A DNA stretch of 64,000 nt, from contig NZ_CP109603.1 in the NCBI RefSeq assembly GCF_025905425.1, forward strand, positions 1,152,001 through 1,216,000, given 5' to 3'. The position numbers were made by a program, and so were the translations under genes. Under the pieces are notes generated by a model. That model searched no databases. It saw only the letters and a list, made by a program, of their open reading frames with translations, and had not been told where the DNA came from. How positions within the stretch are numbered: the first letter of the stretch is position 1; every line of letters begins with the position of its first letter. Source of the DNA: Pseudomonas putida (lineage in GTDB: Bacteria > Pseudomonadota > Gammaproteobacteria > Pseudomonadales > Pseudomonadaceae). Of this stretch, positions 28,181 through 36,485 are shown in pieces.

Positions 28181-28212
28181 GATTGAGCGTAACGAATAAT
28201 TTGAAAAAATTG

Positions 28213-28821
28213 TCAGCGAGTGTCATCGGGCGCTGGATTTAGGCTGCCGCGCATCGAGCTAATATTATTTCGGGTGATAATACTGAGTTTGAAAACCCTC
28301 AGAAATATCCAGCGCCAAGCTTTAGGAAGTATAGAACGAAGCAGGCGGCGAGCGGGAGCTATCGGCAGAAGTACGACCCAGAAGATGCTGATAACAATAC
28401 CGATGACTAGACCGACTGGCATCAAAAGAACTTTCGTAAGATCTTGGAGGAACTGGAGCGTAGAAAAGGACCGCTCATAAGTATGGTGTTTCAGTAGCGC
28501 ATCGGAAATAACGTTGGTGCCAATTGCTCCGGATACGAATGGAAGCATGTAGGCGAATACTAGATGGTAACGCTCAAGCCGAGACAGTACATCCTGCGAC
28601 ACATTGCCTGATGCTTGCAACTCCTTGCATCGCTCCAACATATCTAGAAAAACAATGTGCCCAAAGACGCCGGCACCAATAAAGCAAATCCCAAGCATAA
28701 ATACGACAGGGCGTGTAAGGTTAAAGCTAATCAGAAAATTGAATAGACAGAATAAGAACATTGCAAGGCATGCTAAAAGAACAAGCAAAATGGGTGGGGA
28801 GAACAGAAAGTCAAAATTCAT
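28213..28821 (-). CDS. Small multi-pass membrane protein, unknown function
   Basis: 202 residues with about four hydrophobic segments: 9-33, 40-60, 87-107 and 131-157. The C-terminus is basic (RRLLRSILPKAWRW...). Not recognised. It is AT-richer than the chromosome-like genes around it, with rarer codons, which suggests recent transfer. The ribosome site before the ATG at 28821 is weak. No partner gene next to it on the same strand. Confidence 0.6.
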   Translation of the reverse strand: MNFDFLFSPPILLVLLACLAMFLFCLFNFLISFNLTRPVVFMLGICFIGAGVFGHIVFLDMLERCKELQASGNVSQDVLSRLERYHLVFAYMLPFVSGAIGTNVISDALLKHHTYERSFSTLQFLQDLTKVLLMPVGLVIGIVISIFWVVLLPIAPARRLLRSILPKAWRWIFLRVFKLSIITRNNISSMRGSLNPAPDDTR

Positions 28822-29452
28822 GGGTGTTCGCCTAACGGTGTTTAGAGAGCCATTCTTGAATTGTGTATCAGTGGATGCTGGCGGTACAAGTATTTACTTT
28901 AGGCTGCCGCGTCTTATGGTACGCGCCTAAAAAATCAATAGCTTATACGGCTAACTTTAAGGCTTAGCGTATCGCTTGATTTCCACATTTTACGCCTTCA
29001 TTCCTGCCGGGCTGATATGCACAGAAGCGCTGCGGCTATGCAAGGCGAGAGCGAGAACATGTCAAGATCACAGCAAGGAATAGCGGGAAAACAGCCTTAG
29101 CCATTGACCGGGAAGTCTAGTAAAACCGAGCTTTGCTAGGTCTAGCAAGCAATGAGAGGGGGCGCCTCCTACATCACTAGAGAGGCAGTTGGTACGGTAG
29201 ATGGTGACTAGTCCGAGTTAAGGCCCGCTTCCGGCCGGTAGCCGTCGTCCACCAATGGCAGCTATGGGTCGAAAGCGGTCATTTGCGAGCGACAGCTATC
29301 GACTCGGTGTGTCGTTCGTTCGGGGCCTCTCGGTCAAAAAATGAGCGGTTTGAGTGGTAACGCAAAGTCCATGCTGACCGTAGACACAAAGCCAGCGGCT
29401 TCGTACTCTCGGGCTCCTCACATAACCAACACAGCCTCCGACGTCAGGACCA
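28822..29452. other. 631-base stretch without a convincing gene
   Basis: No supported frame. The segment around 29225-29300 resembles degenerate intergenic sequence often seen in Pseudomonas genomes near accessory DNA, but I can name no element. A 14-base string (28898-28911) repeats one inside the preceding gene's 3' end (28238-28251). Confidence 0.4.
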
Positions 29453-29875
29453 ATGAAGACCGTATTCATCTACTCTGTTGGTAGTTGCGACACCGCCACT
29501 CGTCTCGGAACAGCAGAGTCGCTGCTTGAGTACAACGGCAAGACCAAGTACCTCAACCAACAATTGCAAGATACGACTGCCAACCGCTGCATCATTGAGG
29601 GGCTGATCGCAGGCGTAGGTCAGCTCAAGGAGCCGTGTTCTGTGCGGCTGGTTACGGCAACCAAGATTGGTCTGCAAAAAGCAGCCCGAGGCAAGGGCGT
29701 CAACGCAGACCTTGTGGCTAGTCTCATTAGAGACTTGCAAGAGCGAGACTGCGTATTTGATTTTGAGGTCTGGGAGGGACGTGGCGACGAACTCCGCTCA
29801 AAAATCGTGGCTGGAAGGAGCGGGCTCGTCATGTACTTCAACCATTCAGCCTTAGTCCACAGCCCTGGCGAGTGA
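29453..29875 (+). CDS. RNase H-like protein lacking the catalytic acids
   Basis: 140 residues with the layout of bacterial/phage RNase HI: IYSVGSCD at the first strand, LLEYNGKTKYLNQQL, then DTTANRCIIEGLIAGVGQL and a VRLVTATK strand. In active enzymes the corresponding positions are TDGSC (Asp), NRME (Glu) and TDS (Asp). Here they read SVGSC, NRCI and TAT, so all three metal-binding acids appear to be gone. CAGGA lies just before the ATG. No neighbour on the same strand within 500 bases. Either a diverged nucleic-acid-binding protein or a decaying enzyme; the frame is intact, which favours some retained role. Confidence 0.6.
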   Translation: MKTVFIYSVGSCDTATRLGTAESLLEYNGKTKYLNQQLQDTTANRCIIEGLIAGVGQLKEPCSVRLVTATKIGLQKAARGKGVNADLVASLIRDLQERDCVFDFEVWEGRGDELRSKIVAGRSGLVMYFNHSALVHSPGE

Positions 29876-30408
29876 CTACCACCACCATCGTCCTTTGAAT
29901 CCAGCGATGCTCAAACACTGCATTGCTGTCGGTCAGCTGAGTCGCCAGCCCGATATGAACTAGTGAGGCGAGAGTTGAGAACGCCGCGGCGACGTTCATG
30001 AGCCATGAGTATCAAGTCGTCCATGCCCAGCGATCAAGCAATCTCGGACTAGGTGGCAGCGAAATGGCATTGGATCCGCTACTCGAATCTGTCACGACCC
30101 GGCCCATCGTGTTGACATGGGGGCGATGCTCACGTAACCATGCCTCCCTACAACAGCTATCGCGCCGTGCGCCGTTTCCAAAAGTATTTGGACCCATCCT
30201 GAGATTCTCGCTGAGGTTGAGACGGTTCCCGCCGGGCTCCGTGTTCAGGAGTCAACTCCGGAATTAGAGGACGCCGGCGCTCCTTCGGAATCGATTGTCT
30301 AATCGAAGCTTGTCGACTCGACTCGACTCGACTCGACTGATGATGCTGGTGTTGTGATTTGAGCAGGCAAGCCGGATGATGTGGATATCACATAAATAGG
30401 AGTACACC
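29876..30408. other. 533-base stretch without a convincing gene
   Basis: No frame with a ribosome site. It contains a five-copy TCGAC tandem repeat and must contain the promoter of the MvaT-family gene at 30409. Confidence 0.45.
30313..30337. repeat. Tandem repeat, five copies of TCGAC
   Basis: Five exact head-to-tail copies of the 5-mer, about 70 bases upstream of the MvaT-family gene. Copy number could vary by slippage; position suggests it may be in the promoter or leader. Confidence 0.85.
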
Positions 30409-30774
30409 ATGTCCCGCCTTGCCGAGTTTCGCGCCTTGGAGCAACAGCTGGCAGCTCAGCTTGCCGAGCTCGAATCTCTCAAAAATGATGACGGCCTTAA
30501 GCGTGAAATCGAGTTTGAGAAGAAATTGCGTGATTTGCTGGCCGAGTACGGTTACAGCCTGCGTAACGTCATCGCCATCCTTGACCCGCAGGCTGCTGCT
30601 CGTCCAGCAGCTCCCGCTGCCGCGGCTCCGGTAACTCGGAAGCCGCGCCAGTTGAAGCGCTACAAGAATCCTCACAACCACGAAGTGATTGAAACCAAGG
30701 GTGGCAACCACAAGGTGCTGAAGGAGTGGAAGTCCAAGTACGGTGCTGCATTGGTAGAAAGCTGGCAGGCTTGA
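30409..30774 (+). CDS. MvaT/MvaU-family H-NS-like xenogeneic silencer (copy 1)
   Basis: 121 residues. The N-terminal coiled coil (MSRLAEFRALEQQLAAQL...LLAEYGYSL) mediates dimer and oligomer formation. An Ala/Pro linker (about 64-75) is followed by the DNA-binding end with RKPRQLKRYKNPHNHEVIETKGGNHKVLKEWK, which has the family's R-P-R and KGGNHK loop. Such proteins bind AT-rich DNA and silence acquired genes in Pseudomonas. GGAG lies upstream of the ATG. The first of two family members here (the other is at 38749), both inside accessory DNA, so these are probably element-borne paralogs rather than the housekeeping mvaT/mvaU. Confidence 0.92.
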   Translation: MSRLAEFRALEQQLAAQLAELESLKNDDGLKREIEFEKKLRDLLAEYGYSLRNVIAILDPQAAARPAAPAAAAPVTRKPRQLKRYKNPHNHEVIETKGGNHKVLKEWKSKYGAALVESWQA

Positions 30775-30803
30775 GTTCGAACTTCTAAGGACCGAGGTTC
30801 ACC

Positions 30804-30989
30804 ATGACACTGTCGGATGACAACGCTGGCAATGATCAGACTGTCCAAGGCCAAGAAAGCGTCGCCGAGAAGGCCAGCGATCATCTAGTCAACCTGGAGG
30901 GGCCATCCATTTCTTTGCGTGGCGATCTTCGTGCTCGGCTAAATTCGGCTCCACGTCGTGGCCGTCGCGCAAGCGTACGAATACGTTGA
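30804..30989 (+). CDS. Short ORF, possibly the 5' part of a frameshifted gene
   Basis: 61 codons, polar and acidic at the start (MTLSDDNAGNDQ...), then Arg-rich. It begins 29 bases after the MvaT-family stop and overlaps the next frame by 32 bases. No domain recognised. The overlap and the abrupt basic end suggest that this and the SH3-like ORF were once one ~160-codon gene, or are translationally coupled. Confidence 0.4.
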   Translation: MTLSDDNAGNDQTVQGQESVAEKASDHLVNLEGPSISLRGDLRARLNSAPRRGRRASVRIR

Positions 30990-31290
30990 TAGCAAACTTC
31001 AGGGTGCCGCGTCGGCCCAGCAGGTTCAAGATGTCATTAAGGCGCTGCCATCGGAGCATCGAGCACTGCTTGCGTCCTACCGTGTAGTCATTCGTGAGCA
31101 AGCGGTTCTGCGCGCCGGCCCTGAATCAGGATCAGCTAAGGCCGGGCGCCTGCGTTTGAGTGACCGGGTCGAAGTGCTGGAAGAGCGAGATGGTTGGATC
31201 AAGGTCTCTGTTGATCTGGATGACGAGGAAGCGGAGGGGTGGATGTCTCGTTCCCGTACGGCACCGATCGCTGACAAGGCGCAAGCATGA
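30958..31290 (+). CDS. SH3-like domain protein (GTG start or frameshift product)
   Basis: 110 codons from a GTG at 30958. The N-terminal half is helical (AYEYVDSKLQGAASAQQVQDVIKAL). The C-terminal half looks like a bacterial SH3 fold: REQAVLRAGPESGSAKAGRLRLSDRVEVLEERDGWIKV...GWMSR. It has no ribosome site of its own and its frame is closed just upstream (TAA at 30940-30942), so it is either read by coupling with the preceding ORF or is the 3' part of a frameshifted gene. Its stop overlaps the next ATG (ATGA), the arrangement of an operon. Confidence 0.5.
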   Translation: MAVAQAYEYVDSKLQGAASAQQVQDVIKALPSEHRALLASYRVVIREQAVLRAGPESGSAKAGRLRLSDRVEVLEERDGWIKVSVDLDDEEAEGWMSRSRTAPIADKAQA

Positions 31291-31411
31291 CCACTTACTC
31301 GCTGGCTCTGACGGGCTTGGCCCATCATCACCGTGCTGAGATTTCAGTGAAGCCAGCCTTGATCAAGTCGGCGCGCATTGCGGGCGACGAGTTTTCAGCC
31401 AAGTTCGTCGA
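31287..31411 (+). pseudogene. 5' fragment of an unidentified gene, cut at the glutaminase junction
   Basis: The ATG overlaps the preceding stop (ATGA). About 41 plausible codons follow (MTTYSLALTGLAHHHRAEIS...). After that the frame runs into the complement of the glutaminase 3' end, whose stop codon is at 31412-31414. The remaining ~58 codons of the open frame are therefore antisense sequence, not gene. The original gene has lost its 3' part. Confidence 0.55.
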
Positions 31412-32320
31412 TCAGAATACCGACCACCCAATCCGTGAGCTGAGCAACTCCAGTGCCGCCATACCAGCGAGGGAGTTGCCAGTGGCATTTAGCTCTGGAG
31501 CCCATACGCATACAGTAAATTGTCCTGGCACGACTGCTACAATTCCTCCCCCCACACCACTTTTTCCAGGAAGCCCCACCCGATAGGCGAAATTTCCTGC
31601 TTCATCATACAGCCCGCTGGTAGCCATGATTGAGTTCACCTGCTGGGTCTGACGACGGGTCAAAATCTGTTCACCGCTATGCTTGCAGAATCCATCGTTG
31701 GCCAGGAAACAAAATGCTCGAGCCAGGTCGAGGCAGTTCATTCGCAGCGCGCAACAGCTAAAGTAGCTACGCAGAACGGCTTCTACTTCATTATGGAAGT
31801 TACCAAATGATTGCATAAGGTAAGCCATGGCCGCGTTGCGCGCACGGAACTGGTACTCCGATTCTGCCACATGGCTGTCCACCAAAATCTGGGGGTTGCC
31901 TGATAGCCGTCGCACGAAATCTCGCATCGATAAAGCTGGGGCCGCGAAGCGCGACTGGTTGATATCGCAGATTACAAGCGCTCCGGCATTGATAAAGGGA
32001 TTTCGTGGTCGTCCGCGCTCGAATTCCAGTTGTACAAGAGAGTTGAAAGGTTGGCCTGAGGGCTCATGACCAAGTCGATCCCAAATGCGTTCGCCAGAAT
32101 GGCCAATCGCCTGAACCAGGCTGAATACTTTAGAGATGCTCTGTATCGAAAACGATACTAGTGCATCGCCCGCACAGTGATAGCTGCCATCGTTGCCATA
32201 AACGGCGATGCCCAATTGCTGGGCGGGTACGTCAGCCAGCGCTGGAATGTAATCAGCCACTTTGCCCTGGCCAATCAATGGGCGCACTTCGTCGAGAATT
32301 TCGTTCAACAGCGCTTGCAT
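31412..32320 (-). CDS. glsA: Glutaminase (GlsA family, serine-type fold)
   Basis: 302 residues from the ATG at 32320 (AAGG upstream); the frame is open to 32365. Hydrolyses L-glutamine to glutamate and ammonia in the cytoplasm. Hallmarks are the S-x-x-K catalytic pair in [12 protein letters not shown], the [13 protein letters not shown] block, the [14 protein letters not shown] block, and the end [17 protein letters not shown]...SSRIGWSVF, which is the usual C-terminus, so the protein is full length. It lies on the opposite strand between a truncated gene and an IS66 element, so it seems to have arrived with or been left by a rearrangement. Confidence 0.93.
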   Translation of the reverse strand: MQALLNEILDEVRPLIGQGKVADYIPALADVPAQQLGIAVYGNDGSYHCAGDALVSFSIQSISKVFSLVQAIGHSGERIWDRLGHEPSGQPFNSLVQLEFERGRPRNPFINAGALVICDINQSRFAAPALSMRDFVRRLSGNPQILVDSHVAESEYQFRARNAAMAYLMQSFGNFHNEVEAVLRSYFSCCALRMNCLDLARAFCFLANDGFCKHSGEQILTRRQTQQVNSIMATSGLYDEAGNFAYRVGLPGKSGVGGGIVAVVPGQFTVCVWAPELNATGNSLAGMAALELLSSRIGWSVF

Positions 32321-32383
32321 AGGGTGCCTTGCGGAAAGTCCCCCAATGACAGGAGGGGGTTGCATCCTTGACGAAGGCTAAGA

Positions 32384-32405
32384 GTAAGCGCTCCATGAAC
32401 CCCAC
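32384..32405 (+). repeat. IS66 left inverted repeat
   Basis: 22 bases beginning GTAAGCGCTCCATG; pairs with 34403-34424 with one mismatch. Confidence 0.9.
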
Positions 32406-32468
32406 ATTCAAAGCGCTTACCTGATCCTCGATGCTGTGCTCCCGATTTCTTTCTGGAGCTCGCCGACC

Positions 32469-32828
32469 ATGATGCGACCCGACGCCAAAGTCGAAAAAGT
32501 GTACCTCTACCCCAAGCCCGTCGACTTTCGAAAATCCATCGATGGACTGGCCGCACTGGTCGAACTCGATATCAAAGTGGCGGTGTTCGACCCAGTGCTT
32601 TTCGTCTTCCTCAACAAGCCGCGCAACCGCGTGAAGATCCTGTATTGGGAACGCAACGGCTTCTGCCTCTGGCTCAAACGCCTGGAGTCCGAACGTTTCA
32701 AAACTTCACCTGATCCGACTGACGTCGCCATTGTCCTGACCGTTCAGGAACTGAACTGGCTGCTCGATGGCTTCGACCTCTGGCGCAACCGTCCGCATCA
32801 GGTTTTGACGCCTCGATACGTCGCCTGA
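32469..32828 (+). CDS. tnpB: IS66-family accessory protein TnpB
   Basis: 119 residues from the ATG at 32469 (a second ATG follows at once; GGAG is about 10 bases upstream). Typical TnpB signature: KVYLYPKPVDFRKSIDGL, VFDPVLFVFLNKPRNRVKILYWERNGFCLW and a C-terminal WLLDG. TnpB is needed for IS66 transposition but its biochemical role is unclear. It is followed 18 bases later by tnpC. Confidence 0.95.
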   Translation: MMRPDAKVEKVYLYPKPVDFRKSIDGLAALVELDIKVAVFDPVLFVFLNKPRNRVKILYWERNGFCLWLKRLESERFKTSPDPTDVAIVLTVQELNWLLDGFDLWRNRPHQVLTPRYVA

Positions 32829-32846
32829 TTCGGTATAATCCGCGGC

Positions 32847-34379
32847 ATGATTTCCATGCCCGAAAACCTCCCTGACGATCCTGTTCTGCTCAAGCAACTG
32901 CTTGAGCAGATGATCCACGAGCGCGCGTCCGACAAGGGCAAGATCGTTCATCTCGAAGAGGAAGTTGCGCTGTTGCGCCAGCGCTTGTTCGGGCGCAAGA
33001 CCGAGCAGACTGGCGATACGGCGACACCACAGTTGCCACTCTTCGACGAAGCGGAAAGCCTGGCCGAGCCCTTGGATGAGGCTGACGACGAAGAAGTCGT
33101 TGCGCCAACCAAACGCCGTGGCAAGCGCAAGCCGCTGCCAGCTGATTTGCCGCGTATCGAAGTTGTCCACGAACTGCCCGAGCATGAACTGACCTGCGCT
33201 TGTGGCTGCCGTAAACATGCCATCGGTGAAGAAGTCAGCGAACAGCTTGAAATCGTCCCGATGCAGATTCGCGTCATCAAACATGTTCGCAAGGTGTACG
33301 GCTGCCGGGACTGCGAGTCAGCGCCCGTAACGGCGGACAAGCCCGCCCAGATGATCGAGAAAAGCATGGCCAGCCCGAGTGTGCTGGCCATGCTGCTGAC
33401 CATTAAATACGTAGACGGCTTGCCGCTTCACCGCTTCGAAAAAGTGCTGGGGCGTCACGGTATCGATATCCCGCGCCAAACCCTGGCACGCTGGGTGATT
33501 CAATGCAGCGAGCACTTTCAGCCGCTGCTGAATCTGATGCGCGAAAGCCTGTTGAACAGTCGGATCATCCACTGTGATGAAACACGTGTGCAGGTGTTGA
33601 AAGAGCCTGGTCGTGAGCCCAGCAGCCAATCCTGGATGTGGGTGCAAACCGGCGGCCCACCTGATCGCCCGGTGATCCTTTTCGACTACACCACCAGCCG
33701 AGCGCAGGAGGTGCCGGTGCGCCTGCTGGACGGCTATCGCGGCTATGTCATGACCGACGACTACGCCGGTTACAACGCGCTGGCCGCACAGGACGGGCTG
33801 GAGCGATTGGGCTGCTGGGCGCACGCGCGCCGCAAGTTCGTCGAAGCGCAGAAAGTACAGCCCAAGGGCAAAACAGGACGCGCTGACATCGCATTGAACT
33901 TGATCAATAAGCTCTATGGCGTCGAGCGCGACTTGAAGGACAGTGACGACGAAGATCGTAAGGTTGCCCGCATGGAGCGCAGCCTGCCATTGCTGACTCA
34001 GCTGAAAAACTGGGTAGAGAAAACGCAACCTCAGGTCACGACGCAGAATGCCTTGGGCAAGGCCATCGGTTACTTGGCCAGCAACTGGAGCAAATTGGAA
34101 CGCTACGTCGAGCACGGCTACTTGCCGATGGACAACAACGCGGCCGAGCGTGCGATCCGCCCGTTTGTCATCGGGAGAAAGAACTGGTTGTTCAGTGACA
34201 CGCCCAAAGGTGCCACTGCCAGCGCACAACTTTACAGCTTGGTAGAAACGGCCAAAGCCAACGGCCAAGAACCCTATGCGTGGCTGCGCCACGCACTGGA
34301 ACGCCTGCCGCAGGCGTGCTCAGTCGAAGACTACGAAGCGCTACTGCCATGGAATTGCACACCTCACATACACAGCTAG
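32847..34379 (+). CDS. tnpC: IS66-family transposase TnpC (DDE)
   Basis: 510 residues, full length. An N-terminal leucine-rich coiled coil, a [11 protein letters not shown] zinc-finger-like block, then the DDE catalytic core: Asp in [10 protein letters not shown], Asp in [12 protein letters not shown] and Glu in [18 protein letters not shown]. The C-terminus [12 protein letters not shown] is typical. No internal stop, so the enzyme is probably functional. Confidence 0.96.
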   Translation: MISMPENLPDDPVLLKQLLEQMIHERASDKGKIVHLEEEVALLRQRLFGRKTEQTGDTATPQLPLFDEAESLAEPLDEADDEEVVAPTKRRGKRKPLPADLPRIEVVHELPEHELTCACGCRKHAIGEEVSEQLEIVPMQIRVIKHVRKVYGCRDCESAPVTADKPAQMIEKSMASPSVLAMLLTIKYVDGLPLHRFEKVLGRHGIDIPRQTLARWVIQCSEHFQPLLNLMRESLLNSRIIHCDETRVQVLKEPGREPSSQSWMWVQTGGPPDRPVILFDYTTSRAQEVPVRLLDGYRGYVMTDDYAGYNALAAQDGLERLGCWAHARRKFVEAQKVQPKGKTGRADIALNLINKLYGVERDLKDSDDEDRKVARMERSLPLLTQLKNWVEKTQPQVTTQNALGKAIGYLASNWSKLERYVEHGYLPMDNNAAERAIRPFVIGRKNWLFSDTPKGATASAQLYSLVETAKANGQEPYAWLRHALERLPQACSVEDYEALLPWNCTPHIHS

Positions 34380-34402
34380 GTGCGCTGCCCATCTTTGGTT
34401 AG

Positions 34403-34424
34403 GTGGGGTTTATGGAGCGCTTAC
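34403..34424 (-). repeat. IS66 right inverted repeat
   Basis: 22 bases ending GGAGCGCTTAC; complementary to 32384-32405 with one mismatch. The Nudix remnant's reading frame passes through it. Confidence 0.9.
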
Positions 34425-34712
34425 GAAGAAACAGGGATTGAGGTTCTGTCCGTCGGCGAGTGCGTTGCGTCCTACGAGTTTCTCTGGCAAATGCCGAATG
34501 GAGAGCAAGTGATTGCGGTAGAGCGCTATTACGTGGTGCACTCAAATGACGAACATCGCTCGGCGGTGAGGTGGAGCGAGCAAGAGTGTGAAGTGGTCTG
34601 TGAGGCAAAGTGGTGGTCAGAAAGCGAGCTGGAAAATTGCCAAGATGAAATATTTCCGGCGAACCTACTGACCCTGTTTGTTCAAGCTCAAGGTGCCTGT
34701 GTTCCTCGATAA
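34425..34712 (+). pseudogene. Nudix hydrolase, 5'-truncated by the IS66 element
   Basis: About 95 codons of the 3' part of a Nudix gene. The first retained residues are EETGIEV, the end of the Nudix box (REx2EExGU), and they directly follow the IS right end; the N-terminal part with the Gly and first Glu of the box is missing. Downstream ASYEFLWQMPNGEQVIAVERYYVVH fits the Nudix fold. The open frame extends back into the IS, but no functional start or complete active site remains. Confidence 0.75.
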
Positions 34713-34806
34713 CTCACAGCGCGACGGGGCAAAAAGTCAATGTGCACCTAGACCCTAGGGCGCTTCATGCCCAGAACACGAAGTTGACTGCCGTGGTAAC
34801 CTCAAG

Positions 34807-35730
34807 CTAACCGACAGGATTAGCAGAGGCGACGTCGAAATCGTTGTTGGTCAACTCGGAATGTAGCCGATGATTCAGCAGTACTTGAATGATTGCTCGT
34901 GCTGTTTCAGCAGAGGGGATGATCTTGCCGTCGGCATCAAAATCAATGTTCCATTGACGTGCTTCGTTTACTTGGCGCAGCCGGGCCATGAAGCCAGCGT
35001 CCAGGTAGTGAGCACGCTCTTGCACCACAGCCATACGACGCAAGTGGGTGGTGTTGGTGCCGACGTATTCGACCAACACGGCCAGGTCCGCGAAGACTCC
35101 TTGGAATGCGAGGTCTGCCTGTAGCTCCGTAAACGATGTTACGTAGGTCTGCTTGTGTTCAAGCAAAGACTCGAAGGCTGGTTTGGAAATGACCAGTATG
35201 TCTTCATTGATCGCGAAGAAATCAAACCGTTTGGGAATACTGAAGGCTTGCTCACCTGCAAGGTCGAGCTCATTTCGATTCAGCACCAGATTCAACATGC
35301 GCGAACGCTTCTTAACTTTCCAGTCGGATGCCAGGCGGCAGACGCAGTGGAGAGTATCGTCGCCTTGTGTCATGCGAACAAGGTATCCGTCGCTGCCTTC
35401 CAGTTCTGCCACGTCCTCGATAAGGTGCTCTTCAGGCGGTTGGCGCACAAGGTCTTCCAAAGCAGAAAAAACCGTCTCATCACATTCCAGGTGCAGGCAT
35501 GAGTTTTCATTAGTCGACGCGAGCAGCCCATAGTCCTCGACCTCGGTACACCTGCGAATGCAGTTATTCGCCAAACTCCTTAGTTCATTGGCCAGCACAG
35601 GCGTTGTTATTACGGAATAAGCGCGGAAGCGTGAGTTCCTGCTATTACTTTTCTTGAAGGTCCACACGCTCAATTCTGCGTTTTCTAAATCAAATGCCCT
35701 AAGTTTCACCAAAGCCTGATCTGCGGTCAT
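34807..35730 (-). CDS. kwaB: KwaB, Kiwa anti-phage defence (DUF4868)
   Basis: 307 residues, soluble, with the DUF4868 layout: an N-terminal beta-rich part (LRAFDLENAELSVWTFKK) and the core FSIPKRFDFFAINEDILVISKPAFESLLEHKQTY, then a helical C-terminus. In Kiwa, KwaB is the DNA-binding effector that works with membrane protein KwaA. Its ATG comes 3 bases after the kwaA stop, so the pair is one unit. Length matches the family (about 310). Located between an IS66-cut gene and the conjugation block, a common position for defence cargo. Confidence 0.86.
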   Translation of the reverse strand: MTADQALVKLRAFDLENAELSVWTFKKSNSRNSRFRAYSVITTPVLANELRSLANNCIRRCTEVEDYGLLASTNENSCLHLECDETVFSALEDLVRQPPEEHLIEDVAELEGSDGYLVRMTQGDDTLHCVCRLASDWKVKKRSRMLNLVLNRNELDLAGEQAFSIPKRFDFFAINEDILVISKPAFESLLEHKQTYVTSFTELQADLAFQGVFADLAVLVEYVGTNTTHLRRMAVVQERAHYLDAGFMARLRQVNEARQWNIDFDADGKIIPSAETARAIIQVLLNHRLHSELTNNDFDVASANPVG

Positions 35731-35733
35731 GAC

Positions 35734-36312
35734 TCACTCCTTTTTTGCAAGCACGTAAATTCCTTGGATCACACAGAATTGGAGTGTGTCGCCAGGGTTA
35801 ACCTTCGTTTTGGCGAGTGCGACGACACTGCGGGTGTGCCCAGAAGTCGTCACACTCAGTTCATGAAGCTGCCAGCCGATCGCAAGCAACAACGGATTCA
35901 TGAGGATCTGCCCAGATCGATAGGTGATCAGGAACATCCACGCCAAGAAGACAAGAAAGCCGTAAAATTTTCCGTTGCTGGCCAGATCCAGCCCCATGAA
36001 CGAGACAACGTACGGAAAGACATAGTTGATGAGGTCGTTTGGAACTGTCTTCGATTCTCTGACTGTGAGCTGATGGTCAGCAGGCATGCTTTTGAGCACG
36101 TAAGAAAAAAGTGCCAAGCTCAGCAAGCATATGATGAACAACCCGAGCGAACGCTCCCCATTCATCAAGGTTGGCAGGGTGCAGTTTTGCAGCGACCAAC
36201 AAACAGACTGTGACCAACTGACGTCAGTGAAATCTTGCAGGAGCAAAATTACACTCAGCGGGAAGTACGAGCCGAGAAAAAGGAAAGCCGCCGGAGTAAT
36301 TTTGACCTTCAT
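35734..36312 (-). CDS. kwaA: KwaA, membrane sensor of Kiwa anti-phage defence
   Basis: 192 residues from the ATG at 36312 (AGGGGGA upstream; the frame is open to 36342). Hydrophobic segments near residues 8-28, 53-73, 101-120 and 126-145, consistent with the four-helix KwaA proteins that sit in the inner membrane and detect phage attack, with a C-terminal cytoplasmic tail. Identification rests mainly on size, topology and being directly upstream of a KwaB-like gene. An AT-rich promoter region lies at 36340-36480. Confidence 0.82.
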   Translation of the reverse strand: MKVKITPAAFLFLGSYFPLSVILLLQDFTDVSWSQSVCWSLQNCTLPTLMNGERSLGLFIICLLSLALFSYVLKSMPADHQLTVRESKTVPNDLINYVFPYVVSFMGLDLASNGKFYGFLVFLAWMFLITYRSGQILMNPLLLAIGWQLHELSVTTSGHTRSVVALAKTKVNPGDTLQFCVIQGIYVLAKKE

Positions 36313-36485
36313 CGCATCCCCCTGGTGCGCCGTCAGTGCCAAAAGTCAAAGCAGTGATAGCACTATGGCAATTTTTTGGCTCACTTGGAAGCATCAGAGA
36401 TTTCTATGACCTGCGGGCGGCCTCCTCTGCAGGAGTGCTGCTGACGATCGCTAAAAATTTTATTGTACAGCCGCTGCTGTGAGTT

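Larger units (their letters stand above)
32384..34424 (+). mobile_element. IS66-family insertion sequence (2041 bases, tnpB + tnpC, no tnpA)
   Basis: Bounded by inverted repeats 32384-32405 and 34403-34424, which match at 21 of 22 positions and begin GTAAGCGCTCC. It carries the IS66 TnpB-like and TnpC-like genes; only 85 bases separate the left end from tnpB, so there is no room for tnpA. IS66 elements normally make an 8-base target duplication, but the flanks (GGCTAAGA left, GAAGAAAC right) do not match. Both flanks hold broken or out-of-place genes, which suggests a deletion or recombination at the element. Confidence 0.92.

Noticed and set aside
28238..28911. 14-base direct repeat TTTAGGCTGCCGCG at 28238 and 28898, as possible attachment or transposon flanks
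   Set aside because: Several 14-base matches are expected by chance in 64 kb; one copy lies inside a coding region and no element ends are seen.
30313..30337. TCGAC tandem repeat as a CRISPR-like array
   Set aside because: Five-base units with no spacers; it is a simple tandem repeat. No CRISPR array was seen anywhere in the window.
32706..34292. Minus-strand frames inside the IS66 element (32706-33284 and 33318-34292)
   Set aside because: Antisense of tnpC, which has an intact DDE core; not independent genes.
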